DNA of 64,000 nt, from assembly GCA_039090855.1 (NCBI GenBank), contig CM077011.1, forward strand, positions 27,743,001 through 27,807,000, in the 5' to 3' direction. Position 1 is the stretch's first letter. Each line of letters opens with the position of its first letter. Below the pieces are notes generated by a model that was not told the origin of the DNA, did not search any database, and saw only the letters and a list, made by a program, of their open reading frames with translations. Shown here in pieces: positions 1-10,359 of this stretch. This DNA comes from Macrothele yani (Eukaryota > Arthropoda > Arachnida > Araneae > Macrothelidae). The translations under genes and the position numbers were made by a program.

Positions 1-1689
1 ATCTTTTCCTATCGATTTAATTGCTCTTATTTTTCCATTCGAATTTACTTTTGAACAGAAATGTATCTAAAATCTTCAAATGAATTTTAGTCTCTAATGC
101 CGATTCATTTTAGTCTCTGATGCCGATTCCTCCCTATTTCAAATAAAGTAATTGTAGGATTTTAGTGTAAATGCCTGTCTAAAGTCTTTAGAACTTACTT
201 CCTTTTCATAGGTAGATACTAATTCCTCGAGGTTTACATTAAAACATGAACGAAGAGTGCTTTTACGCTCTCTCCAGTGTGTGAGTTTTCCCCAAGAAAT
301 TAACTTTGGAATCCTTCCTCTTTCTACCGGAAACTGACTATCTTCTGCGACTGTTTTCACGCGTCTACTGCTTGCTGGAAAACCTCATATGACATGAAAT
401 CACTTTGCGTGGGAGATTAAACTTAATTCTGTTTTTGAACTGTGAACGCAAACTCAAGCTCGCAAAAGCATAGTTTTCTGAGCGAACTTAAATTGTCTAA
501 GATGACAAAAATCTAAAACTGATGACTCAGTGGGACAGAGCGTTTGAACTTTGCCGTTCATTCCCCATTTAAGAGATCCGCCGTGAACCACTAGAAGGGA
601 AATAAGCAGACCCTGATTTAGTCTACTGTTTCCAAGGAAGGTAGAAAGCTAGTGTTGTAATTCAAAAGCTCATAGCTCAAACATCCCCAGGATTCAATTT
701 CGGACGGACGAATAGTCAGATGTCAATGTTTACACATTAAAAAATTACTTCAGACAAGTATTTTCATACTTAAAAGTGCTTCAAGTCAAAATTTGCGTTA
801 CTTAAGATTGCCCTAGTTTTTCTACCTTAAAACTTCTAAAGGATTGATTTTTGAAGAAAACGAGTTCTCACAAAAACGTAAAATTTCCCCAGAATTGTAT
901 AAGGAACAAAAAAAAAAAATTGATGAAGCTTGAATGTTAAGTCTTTTAACCCATTTCTTTCTCGTGATGTTTCATTCCATAAACTTTCTTCAAATTCCTA
1001 TATCTCCAAGAATTTTGTTAAATGTCCAAGTTCGACTCCTCCAGAAATTTTCTGAAAATGATAGTTTCTCTTTTAAAAAAATTCCAGAATAAGAATCCCT
1101 TCACCGAAACAAGAAATTCCTATTCAAAGCATTCAATCCCTCTTTCTACTTCAAATACTCTATTTTTAAATCTAAGGAACTGTTTTTTTTTTACATATAT
1201 TCATTTATTTTTCCCTCTAACTTTAGAAGATATTTTCCCAAAATGTATGTACATATTACGATAGTAAAACATCTTACAACTGCTTGATGTTCACTTCATA
1301 CTGTTTTAAGGAAATTCTTTCAATTTCTCGTAACACAAAGACATTTTATTTGTCTTCCCATTTACTTCAAAGACTTGAAATCAACTTAATGCAGTCCTTT
1401 GAGAAAAAAAAATTCATAGGAAAGCATTAATTTACTGAAAATGTCAGTTTTTCTTAAAGAAATCATAAGAATAAGAAATCTTTCCCTGAAACAAGTTTCT
1501 GCTATTCAAAGCTTTAAGTGGCTCTTTTCGCATCAAATTCTGTGTGTTCCTCATGTAAACTTTATTCTTTTTCTACTTCATTTTATCTTTCGTTTCTTCT
1601 TTTTCCCTATGTAACTTAAAACTTCTTTTTTTAATCTATTTTTCATAAAGTATCATTCTTTTGAGTTGACTTTTTTCTCTTTTTAGCAT
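1..1689. other. AT-rich non-coding DNA, no gene seen
   Basis: No open frame here has recognisable protein similarity, and the short frames are low complexity. A-runs and T-runs are frequent. No transposon ends, tRNA-like boxes or tandem structure were identified before the array that starts near 1.69 kb. Confidence 0.6.
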
Positions 1690-3400
1690 GTCTTTTGTAA
1701 AAAAAGATCGTGCTTCTGTTACCGGTTTGTCCGTCCGTCTGTACCCACGGTATCTCTGCAACTATTAGTCCGATTTGAAAAATTCTTTTTACATTCGGAA
1801 TATGCGAATGATGATCCTTTATTTCGTTTTTTTTTTTACGATGCATAATTTTGCCGCTAGGATGCGTAAATGCAGATGATGTTGAATTCAAAATTACGTT
1901 TTAATCCACATATTTGCTTCTAAACATCCGATTGAAAAAAATATTTTATCTTTCGATTCCATTTATATCGAAGAGTGTTTTAGATATGGTTTAATTTTCA
2001 AACTACGCATAGATTTTCCGCTAGGGGGCGTAAAAGTAAATTAAATTTTTTCCGATAACTCTTCTCCTAAAACTCCGATTTGAAATTTTTTTTTTTTCAG
2101 CGGATACATCTCTTAATGGAAAATATTTTGCATATAATTTCGAATTTTTGGTAAAGATTACTTTGGCCACCAGGGGGCGTAAGTGTTAATTTTTGCTTCT
2201 GATCTATTTGCCATAGAATCTGAGCTTCTAAAACATAGATTGAAAAAATTCTTTCTTGGACTGATGTCACTCACATCGATAAACATTTTCGGAATATTTT
2301 CTTCCTAAAATATCCCACAGTTTCTCCGCCAGGGGGCGTAGATATATATCTTATTTTTGTCAATATCTCTACTTCTAAGAGTCCGATTTGAAAAATTCCT
2401 TCTTTGTTGGATAGTGTTTTCCCTGTGACATGTTTTTCATATAATTTCAAAATTTTCAAGTAGTTCATAGACTTTCTGCTAGGGGGCGTAAAGGTAAATT
2501 GCGTTTCGCCCTATATCTCTGCTTCTAAATCTCCGATTTGATAAATTCCTTCTGCACCGGATATAGCTCCCGATGGGAAATCGTTTGCACATAATTTCCA
2601 AGGTAAAAAAAATGGTATGACCACCAGGTGGCGTAAGTCTTAATTTACACTTCTGATGTATTTGCAGCAAAATATGAGCTTCAAGATCTCGATTGAAAAA
2701 AAAAGTATTTTCTTGACCGATGCAACTCTTGTCGACAAACCTTTTAGGAACACTTTCTTCTTGTAATAATGCATGGTTTCTACGCCAGGGGCGTAGACGT
2801 ATATCTTATTTTTGTCAATATCTCTACTTCTAAAAGTCCAATTTGAAAAATTCCTTCGTTGTTAAATAGTGTTTCCGATGCGAAATGTTTTTCCTATAAA
2901 TTCAAAATTTTCACGTAAATCATTTAAGACTTTCCGCTAGGGCGCATAAAGGTAAATTGCGTTTTCTGCTCCTAAAACTTCGATTTGAAAAATTCTTCCT
3001 GAATCGCATACAAGGCCTGATGGAAAATATTTTTCACATAATTTCTAATGTTTTGTAAAGAATGGTTTGGCCACCAGGGGTCATAAGTGTTAATTTCTGC
3101 TTCTGATGTATTTGTAGAAAAATCTGGGCTCCTGAAAACTCGACTAAATTTAATTTTGTTTTACTTGGACCGATACCGCTCATGTGGATAAACCTTTTTA
3201 GAATACTTTCTTCCTAACATAATGCATGGTTTTCCCACCAGGTAACGTAAAGTCACTTCTTATTTTTGTCGATAACTCTGTTTCTAAGAGTTCGTAAGCT
3301 CAAGATTCCGTTTACACCAATATCTGAGGGATTAAAGACCCGATTGAAAAACTTCTTTCTTCCGTCAGATACTATTGTTTTCCATACCGGTTCCATTGCC
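1690..3400. repeat. trimeric higher-order tandem repeat
   Basis: Diverged monomers of about 140-165 bp each carry a core like CCRCYAGGGGGCGTAA. Cores lie at about 2018, 2167, 2326, 2477, 2621, 2782, 2934, 3071 and 3235. They fall into three types in fixed order: B (core followed by AAAGGTAAATT), C (CCACCAGG core, then AAGTGTTAATT) and A (core, then a TATCTTATTTTTGTC stretch). Like types recur every 450-459 bp, so the true period is about 455 bp, built of three monomers. Partial, more diverged units precede it (core near 1853, an A-like unit near 1700). Most monomers also share a CCGATTTGAAAAATTC-like block. This is not coding; frames through it are interrupted. It could be a decayed satellite or an internally repetitive non-coding element. 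Confidence 0.8.
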
Positions 3401-3539
3401 TTTGAATAGCTTTCATAAATTTAATTTGCGTCAGAACGGATTCAAAAGACGTGCTTATTACACCCGAAAATTCGGTGTCATCTTTCTTGTTTTAAATGTA
3501 TTCATTTTCTATAAGTTCATATTGAGAAGGGTTTAAATT

Positions 3540-3930
3540 TGGATTGAAAGATGCTTGCAAAGATCGTTTTCGGAAAAGAAGAAAACAGATCAGGTAGAAA
3601 ACGGAATGCATGAAAAATCACAAAGTCCATTCTCGAAAAAGTTCATTCTTTCCTAGGGTTAAAAATGGAACACTTCGTTTTTCTTAGGGGCGGTTTTGAT
3701 GAAACACGTTTCATTAAAAGCAGGGAGATTCCCATAGAATAACATGGGAAAACTAGTATACATAAAAAGACTGTTTCGAAACGAGTAAAAATCTGTTGAA
3801 GATCGTTTTCGAAAAAGTTGAAAACAGATCAGGTAGAAAATGGAATGAAGTAAAAACAGTCACAGGAAGTTCCTGAAAGCTGAAAATAGATGAGGTTGAA
3901 AATGGAATGTACTAAAAATGTCTAAGAAAA
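3540..3930 (+). repeat. three-copy short repeat
   Basis: A block containing GAAAACAGATCAGGTAGAAA followed by a GGAATG stretch occurs at about 3559-3620 and 3798-3863. A shorter diverged version lies at 3869-3925. The copies are AT-rich and non-coding, and the intervening sequence is unrecognised. Confidence 0.6.
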
Positions 3931-5240
3931 TAAATTTTTATGAAACACAGACTATTTAGTTGTTGTTCTTTTTCCAGGCTATGGGTCTTCAGTGAGAGCG
4001 CTTCTTCTTTTCAACTCAATGAATAAAGCGAGTCAGTTTGAAACATTTCAAACTCCCCGAAAATAAGCCGTGTTCACTGGTTTCGGTTCAAACTGTAAAG
4101 CATTGCTCTCAGACCAGTCGGAAATCCTTCCGATTGGCTGCCTAATGGAAAACATCAGGCTTCTTTCCCTTAATAAATAATCAAATATCCTTAAGAAAAG
4201 TCTAGCAAAAAAGCACTAGTTCCCCATTAAAACAATTGCATTTATTCTGTTACTGTTTTAAACATTTCAAAAAAAGAAATTTACATTCAAACTTTTACTT
4301 TAAAAATCTTGAAAGCTTAATATTTTGACTCATTTCAATAAAAAATAATTTCACATAAAATTTAAATAATAATAAAAATAATTACTCTTTAAATGTATGC
4401 CTTAAAACTAAAAAATGCTTACGCTTAATATTTCAATAAATAATAAATATTCACAAACTCATTTTCTCCCTTGCCCATTAAAAAAAAAAAAACTACGTTC
4501 ATTTCTGAATTTATATAATCGAAATCATTAGTTCCCTTATTTCTCCAAGTAGTTCTTTTCCCCTGGTTGTAGAGAGGAACTCTTCTGCATGTGTTCATAA
4601 AAGCTTGAGCTACTTCCTTAGGATTCAAAAAGGCCACATTTATCTCGAAACTTGATATCGCTTTCCTGTTCCACTCCGCGGTTAGGCAGTACTTCAGAAA
4701 TGCATTTGCGACATCTACATACCTTCAGCATGCTCTCTCCAATTAAATTTTTTAATCATTCAATTAAATTGTGTCTAAGTTCACACTCCTCAATCGATGT
4801 ATTTTGAAAGTTTCGGGATTCTCCGAGTACGATTTTCTGGAATTCTGAACCCAAAAGCAATTCTTCGATGCTCTCCCACACGCTATCCAAAAATAATTTG
4901 GAGTTTCTTAAACTGCTTTCTGGTTAATGCAACTCCTGTTGTTAAGTGGAAAATCCCGCTAGCATCAAAGAACTGTTTCTGGAATCGATGGAATTCGCCG
5001 TCTCGTGAAGTTGAGAAGAAGAGTTCACTTCCAATGCGGTGAGTTTCTCTGGGCTCTCCCAGTTGAAAAATACGACTCCTCAAGTCCAAGAAGCAAATTG
5101 AACTCATCGTAATCCCACATGTAGAGGGGGTGAACAATTCAATTCTCCAGTCCACTTGAATTCCCTAACATGAACTTTGATTACAGAAGAAAATACGGAA
5201 AGTCATAAAAAGATTTCCTCCTAAATGAAAATAATGTTCT
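3931..5240. other. non-coding, nothing recognised
   Basis: Mostly AT-rich sequence. Overlapping frames of 80-90 codons lie on both strands near 4.8-5.15 kb, but neither translation resembles a known family and there is no splice context. They are probably chance frames. Confidence 0.5.
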
Positions 5241-5261
5241 GGAATTGATTCCAGCCTGAAT

Positions 5262-5620
5262 CCCATGTCGTTGCCATCCCTCAAAATAAAAAAATCACTG
5301 AATCACTCTGTCGTTGCCATCCCTCAAAATCAAAGATCCATCGAAAAAATAAAGTTCCAAGAAGCACATAAGCACCGTCATATCTAACACCTATGCAGCG
5401 CCGTTTCCCACTCGGTCGTTGCCATCCCTCAAAATCAAAGATCTATCGAAATAATAAAATTCCAAGAAGCACCGCTAGGGAGGCAGCACATCAGCATCGA
5501 GTTGACATCCCCCTATATCCAACCTCTTTCGCACTCGGTCGTTACCATCCCTCAAAATCAAAAATCCATCGAAAGTTCCAAGAAGCACCGCTAGGGGCAG
5601 CACATCACGGGGACGATCAC
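5262..5620 (+). repeat. tandem repeat with CGTTGCCATCCCTCAAAAT unit start
   Basis: Four occurrences of TCGTTGCCATCCCTCAAAAT (one with A for G) start near 5268, 5308, 5414 and 5539. The last three are followed by a shared block reading ATCCATCGAA...TTCCAAGAAGCA and, in the last two, by GCTAGGG...GCAGCACATCA. The unit length is uneven (about 40, 106 and 125 bp), which suggests internal deletions. Confidence 0.75.
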
Positions 5621-5640
5621 GTGACAAAAAATCTGAAAAG

Positions 5641-5722
5641 TGAACAGCTGGGGAAGCCTCGGGGATAGCTGGGACAGCCGGGAACAGCTGGGGACAGCCT
5701 CTGGAACAGCTGGACGCAGCCA
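5641..5722 (+). repeat. GGGGACAGCT-type minisatellite
   Basis: A degenerate 10-12 bp unit close to GGGAACAGCTG repeats about seven times. Composition switches abruptly to G-rich compared with the AT-rich flanks. It directly follows the preceding tandem array. Confidence 0.75.
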
Positions 5723-5839
5723 ATGTTAAGTCTATGGAGGGCTGTCCCTGGGGCAGAATGCCCCCCTTTTCCTCTCCTGAACTATGTGGAGACGTACATG
5801 GACAGAAGGTTAAACCGCTGTTTACCACTTGGTAAGTGA

Positions 5840-6375
5840 CCGCAGTATTAGATTCTAAGTTGCTGTTTAAAAGCCTTGCGCGTGCGCAGAGAGTGAAAAA
5901 GCTTTCATTATTTTTCTTCCAGTAGGAGTGGTTTTAGATACTTTTGGTCGAGAAAAGTTACTTTTTCTTAGGGGGGGGGGAATCTGGTGCACTTTGTTTT
6001 TGAAAAGAAAAGAGGGTATGGCTATTGACCACGGTAAGAAGTAGTCATCCCTGAACATCAGCTAAGGAGAATGCACGATTAAAGATAGATAAAAAAGTGG
6101 AACCAAAGAAGAGGAGTCGAAAAAGTTGAAGTATGACATCAGTAAAGTAAATCCCCGATGCCATTGCGTAGATCCATAGAAAAGAGTCCCGAACAGTAAA
6201 CTTAAAAAAAGAATCACGCTAGTTGGCAGATAATTTGACTCTAGTGATAAGGAGCACGCAGCTCAACCATCATCAAGCAAATTCAAAGAATGTGATTCAT
6301 TTTTTTATATTTCAAGATAGTTCTGTTTTCTTCCTCCCCCTTTTTACGCTTTCCAACCGTAGGTTGAAGAAGCCT
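5840..6375. other. non-coding, nothing recognised
   Basis: No conserved protein, tRNA-like box or terminal repeat was recognised. One G-run lies at about 5971-5980. Confidence 0.5.
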
Positions 6376-6379
6376 ATAT

Positions 6380-7180
6380 GCTCCACATTTGTCCGTCTGT
6401 TTGTCCTCCCGATAACCCGCGTAAAAATGGTTCGATTTCGATGAAATTTTAGTAAGTGGTAGGGGACAAACCCTATTGAAAAAGGGTCAAAGGTCAGGAC
6501 ATAGGAGCGGGATTCATTCCATCGCCCTTATGCGTCATAACTTACGTAAAAATGCTTCAATTGTGACAAAACATCATGTTGTTCCGGAGGTATACTGAAC
6601 CGGTTCTGTTGAATATCGTCGAAATGGAGCCAAAGGTTAGGGCACAGGACCGAGATTTATTCCACAGCCATTATCCTCATAACTTGACTAAAAATGCTTC
6701 TGTTGCGACAAAACTTTAGTATGTTGTTCCGGAGGTATACTGAACCAATTCTGTTTAATATCACCGAAGTGAGATCAAAGGTCAGGCAGAGCACAGGAGT
6801 GAGATTTATTCCCATCAAGTTTATATTAGGTGGAGACACCACTCCTATCCACGCAGCACTGACCACCATAAGTAACGGTCCGTGCTGCAAGTGACGTCAT
6901 ATCCAGGCAAGACGCAGCCGCAGACAAGAGGCTGCTTTGAAACCAATGGAACAAAAGCTTCTAGGAGTATAGACAGATAAATTGAGGAATTGAATAATCT
7001 TTATCAATTATACACAAGCTTACTGTTTTATCAGCTGTATAATTTAATTCGTTTTTGCCTGTATGTGACGTCACGCCAACGATTAGCTGTGACGTATGGC
7101 GGCAGAGTCAATGGTGTCTCCATTTAATATAAGCTCGATGTTTATTCCACAGCCATTATCCTCATAATTTGAGTAATGAT
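6380..7180 (+). repeat. tandem repeat, unit about 143-149 bp, split by an insertion
   Basis: Unit starts marked by GATT(C/T)ATTCC lie at about 6511, 6654 and 6803. Each unit contains AAAAATGCTTC, a TGTTGTTCCGGAGGTATACTG block (two copies) and a CAAAGGTCAGG-like end. The final unit resumes at 7141 (TTTATTCCACAGCCATTATC) after a 328-bp insertion. The leading unit begins with TTTGTCCGTCTGTTTGTCC, similar to the start of the array near 1.72 kb, so the two arrays may be distantly related. Confidence 0.75.
6813..7140. mobile_element. P-element-like MITE, 328 bp
   Basis: Inverted ends of about 29 bp: the left begins CATCAAG and contains ATTAGGTGGAGACACCA; the reverse complement of the right end begins CATCGAG and contains ATTAAATGGAGACACCA. 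The flanks are an exact 8-bp duplication, TTTATTCC (6805-6812 and 7141-7148). Eight-bp duplications occur in the P, hAT and Merlin groups. The CAT start and the AGGTGG core about 15 bp inside resemble the Drosophila P-element inverted repeat. The interior is non-coding, so this would be a non-autonomous derivative. The superfamily call is an inference; the insertion itself is directly visible. Confidence 0.65.
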
Positions 7181-7910
7181 TTCTGGTAAGTTGGAAAGCG
7201 TATCATAATGCATTGCATAATTTTACTAACTTGTTATTTCACATTGTATTTTATCTCACTGTTTTTTCTTTTTGGCATAATTATTTATTCATGAAGTAAA
7301 TTAACCAAAAGAGATTAAGAGCAAAGTAAAACTTGTGTTTGTATTCGTGGAAAAATATAGTTTGTATAATTGAACACAGAGCCCTCCCCAAAATGACAAT
7401 TCACTCCCCTGACCCGGTTCTGGACTCTAGCTACGACCCTGGCGGAAACCCATAAAGGCTCAGGCCCCGAGGGCTACCTCCCCTGTTGGCCCGATGGCCA
7501 GACAATCCCTGCTTAGCTTCCTTAATAACACCCTCCCGGCTTTGAACTACTCGCGTCGCCTCTGCACGTGTTCAATAACTAATTTAATTACATCTGCAAA
7601 AACGTCCGTTTAGGTGTGCAGTTTCTACTATATAATTTCTAATTAGGTCTTCTCGAGAAAATTGTTTATGGTTTTCTCCGAAGTTCTGGTAAGTTTTTAA
7701 TTTTCAGAAGTGGTCATCACAAAAACAGTTATAAATTCCAAATAAACTGGCATCCTTACTTCACTTGTTTAGTGTTACGCCACAATTTACCGTCGTACGT
7801 ACAGCACGCGATTGTCAGATGTGAATGTTTCGGACAAACAAAACAAAACACTGTTTCTTAGATAAATAAATAAGAAGATTTATGCTGGCTGGCCTTTCGT
7901 TTTCTATTTA
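7181..7910. other. non-coding; GC-richer island at 7.38-7.57 kb
   Basis: No gene recognised. The stretch from about 7380 to 7570 is clearly GC-richer than its surroundings (CCCTGACCCGG, GGCCCGAGGGC). It could be a remnant of an unrecognised element. Confidence 0.45.
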
Positions 7911-8515
7911 TACGAGGTCCGATCAAAAAGTTCCGAGACTAGGCCAATATACAACAAAGTACTTACGTTACTTAAGTCTGGTTATGAACTCCCTCAAAGT
8001 AGTCTCCTTGGGCAGCGATACACCACTGCCAGCGTTTTTGCCACTGTTGGAATGCTCCCTGGAAGTCCTGTTCGCGAATCATGTCAAGCACCGTCTGCGA
8101 TTCGCGCTGAATTTCGTCCACGGTTTCAAAACAGCGACCTTTGAGCTTCAGCTTCATTTTCGGGAACAGAAAGTAGTCGCAGGGGCCTAATAAGGTGCAT
8201 GAGGAAGGGTAGTCATGCTGTTGCGGCGGCAAGACTGGCGTGTTGCTAACGCACTGTGAGCTGCTGCTGCATTGACGTGATGGTGCAGGAAATCACCCTT
8301 GCGCCAGATTTCAGGTTGTTTTCGGCGGATGTCCTCCCTAAGACGCCGCAGAACATCGCAGTAAAAAAGGGCGGTGACGGTCTGGCCCTGGGCGACGAAT
8401 TCACGGTGCACAACCCCACGATTGTCAAAGAACACGATGAGCATGCTTTGGGTTGCGCTCCGGACCTGTCGGACCTTCTTCGGTCGTGGTGCTGAAATAT
8501 GATCGTACTGCATGC
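7911..8515 (-). pseudogene. mariner transposase remnant, C-terminal half
   Basis: Minus-strand translation gives mariner hallmarks in order: PRPKKVRQVRS, IVFFDNRGVVHREF (first catalytic D present), RRLREDIRRKQPEIW, then LGPCDYFLFPKMKLKLKGR and AAQGDYFEG. The 3' inverted terminal repeat is visible at 7911-7945 (ACGAGGTCCGATCAAAAAGT). The N-terminal DNA-binding part is missing, so the copy is 5'-truncated near 8515. The second catalytic D of the usual HDNAPAH motif is V here (HHVNAAAAH). A deletion of about 10 bp in the YSPDL region creates a stop and frameshift near 8187. The copy is inactive. The PRPKK, GDYFEG and terminal repeat motifs make the family assignment firm. Confidence 0.9.
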
Positions 8516-8519
8516 CGTC

Positions 8520-9102
8520 TCATGAAGTGACGCAACAATTCTTAATTTCCTTGTTGCTCAACAATATATTTTACTAAACTATCGCTAAACATTATTTCTT
8601 CACGTTTTACATAAACGTAACTATATCTCAGTTCCGTTTACGAAGGCTAAATGTGATGAAAATAGCACGATGGGTGTAACCTGTAGATATCTTAGACCAA
8701 AAGTTATCAATCTCCCTCACTAACACACCTGAGATTGAGCTTTTCTTTCTATCTTGTGGTCAGAGTTCAGCTTGATGGACCTTCGTCGCTACATTACATT
8801 TCATCAGTGTCACTGTGTCAGAGTCATTTCTTACGTTCGTCTAAATCTGAATATAACAGTCGAATTCATTTATATCGAATTATTGGGTATTTCAAACTTT
8901 TGAAAATCACCGTCAAAATAGCCTGAAAATAACATGTAACGCATTTTCCTGTATCGAACGAGTTGAAGCAGCCTCACTGTATGTATCGAATTTTTCGAAT
9001 AAAATTCCTCCCATATTTTCTCGGAAACAAATCTTGTCAAGCAAGATCCCTATTTTCAGCGTAAGTGGGAATTCCCCTTAGCGAATTCGTAATGCTTCCA
9101 AC
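8520..9102. other. non-coding, nothing recognised
   Basis: AT-rich flank between the truncated mariner and a hAT-like terminal motif. No supported coding region. Confidence 0.5.
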
Positions 9103-9150
9103 CAGTGGCGTAACCATGTTTCAAAATCTGGGGGATCCGATCACACATAC
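9103..9150 (+). mobile_element. solo hAT-like terminus
   Basis: CAGTGGCGTAACCATG begins at 9103. It matches the terminal motif of the complete hAT-type elements at 21465-22145 and 11690-11834. No matching right end was found before the Tc1 copy that starts at 9175, so only one end survives. Confidence 0.45.
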
Positions 9151-9174
9151 ACATAGTATATACAGTATATATAT

Positions 9175-9824
9175 ACAGTAGCGAACAAAAGTATTTGTCG
9201 AAACACTTTTTCGAACATAATTTTTTTTCTGCTGGACCAAATCGGTTCATTTTGAGATATGATACGTGTTGATTCGTGGGTTACAATGCCGCGTAGTTTG
9301 TATTTCGCTCAGAGCGAATTTGTCGTTGGAATTGGGGCATATTCAAGAGTCGCCAATTATTACCCATTAGTTTGCTGCATGTATTAATCTTTTTCTTGTG
9401 ATTTTTGTGGGTTTTGTGATGTGTGGTGTGAAAATAAGTCAATCTTAGGTTTTCAGAAATGCGTAAAAAGGCAAAGATCCCTGTTGGAGCTCGCCAGGCG
9501 GCCGTGAACATGATGGAATCTGGAATGCGCGTCACCGACATTGCGAGGGCTTTGAAAATCCGACACCAGTCCATTTCAGCTATCCTGCAACGTTATAAGA
9601 AGACTGGGACCGTCGAGAACAGTCCGCGATGTGGTAGGCCTCGTTCCACTACGTTGCGTCAGGATAGACGCATCCTCCGTCGATCTCGTGCTGATCCCAC
9701 CTTGACTGCTGTGGACATTGCTACCGAATTTCGCGACAGAGACGACCTGAACGTCAGCCGAATGACCATATCCCGTCGTCTGATTGCTGGTGGATTGAAT
9801 GGAAGACGGAATTAACAGCCGGGG
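9175..9824 (+). pseudogene. Tc1-like element, 5' half only
   Basis: The left terminus CAGTAGCGAACAAAAGTATT follows a TA dinucleotide at 9173-9174. An open frame at 9459-9815 (118 aa) encodes the paired-like double helix-turn-helix of Tc1 transposases: residues about 5-50 contain GARQAAVNMMESGM and ITDIARAL-type helices, then a GRPRSTT hinge and a second helix-turn-helix ending VSRMTISRRLIAGG. The frame stops just before a SINE at 9825. The catalytic DDE domain and right terminal repeat are absent from this copy, so it is truncated. Confidence 0.85.
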
Positions 9825-10105
9825 GCCGCCCCGGTGGCCCTGGTGTCTAAGCGGTGGCCTCTGATCATTCGTCCGATAGGGGTCCGTGTTCTTTTTTTTT
9901 TTTTTGATTGGAGGTTTAACGACCACCGTGAGCAACTCAATGGGCTATAAGCAGTCGCCCGTCCCTAATTTAGGGTCACTGGTTCCAGGGAAGGGGAGAG
10001 CCAGTGCCGTAAGACAAACACAACATCCATGCCTCCCCGGGATTCGAACCCGGACCATCGCTTACACCGAGGTGGCAGGGTCCGGTCTAAGCGATGGTCC
10101 GGGTT
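9825..10105. mobile_element. two SINE copies head to tail in opposite orientation
   Basis: A plus-strand copy starts at 9825 (GCCGCCCCGGTGGC) and is cut after GGGGTCCG near 9888. A minus-strand copy follows from its poly-T at 9891 through the reverse B box (GGATTCGAACC region near 10040). The block ends in a short inverted repeat of the head: GGACCATCGCTTA and TAAGCGATGGTCC near 10050-10105. This arrangement suggests a SINE inserting into a SINE, or a fold-back rearrangement. Confidence 0.75.
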
Positions 10106-10359
10106 CGCTTATATGCCAAATAAAACTTTTGCAGCCACCGGAACGCTTCTTCAACCAACAGAAGCGTTCCAGTGACTGCAATAGTTTTTCTTATGTGCCA
10201 TGCACGTGTATCTCACGTGGTGCAGTGTACAACGACGGGACGGGTAGAAGCAAGCTAGTCTCAGTCCCAGGTTGTAAGGAACTTGAATATCCACCACAGT
10301 GTAGTTTCATTATTATAGCAACAATTCAACAACACCGGTGGGGTGTCACGAAGGCCTAG
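10106..10359. other. non-coding stretch next to the SINE pair
   Basis: Contains an inverted pair GGAACGCTTCT / AGAAGCGTTCC at about 10140-10170. No family was recognised. Confidence 0.4.

Noticed and set aside
1690..3400. CRISPR-like array of repeats and spacers
   Set aside because: Units are contiguous diverged monomers of about 150 bp with no short exact repeats or unique spacers, and the window is eukaryotic.
4797..5155. Overlapping frames of 81 and 90 codons on opposite strands
   Set aside because: No recognisable family, no splice sites, no conservation evidence; probably chance.
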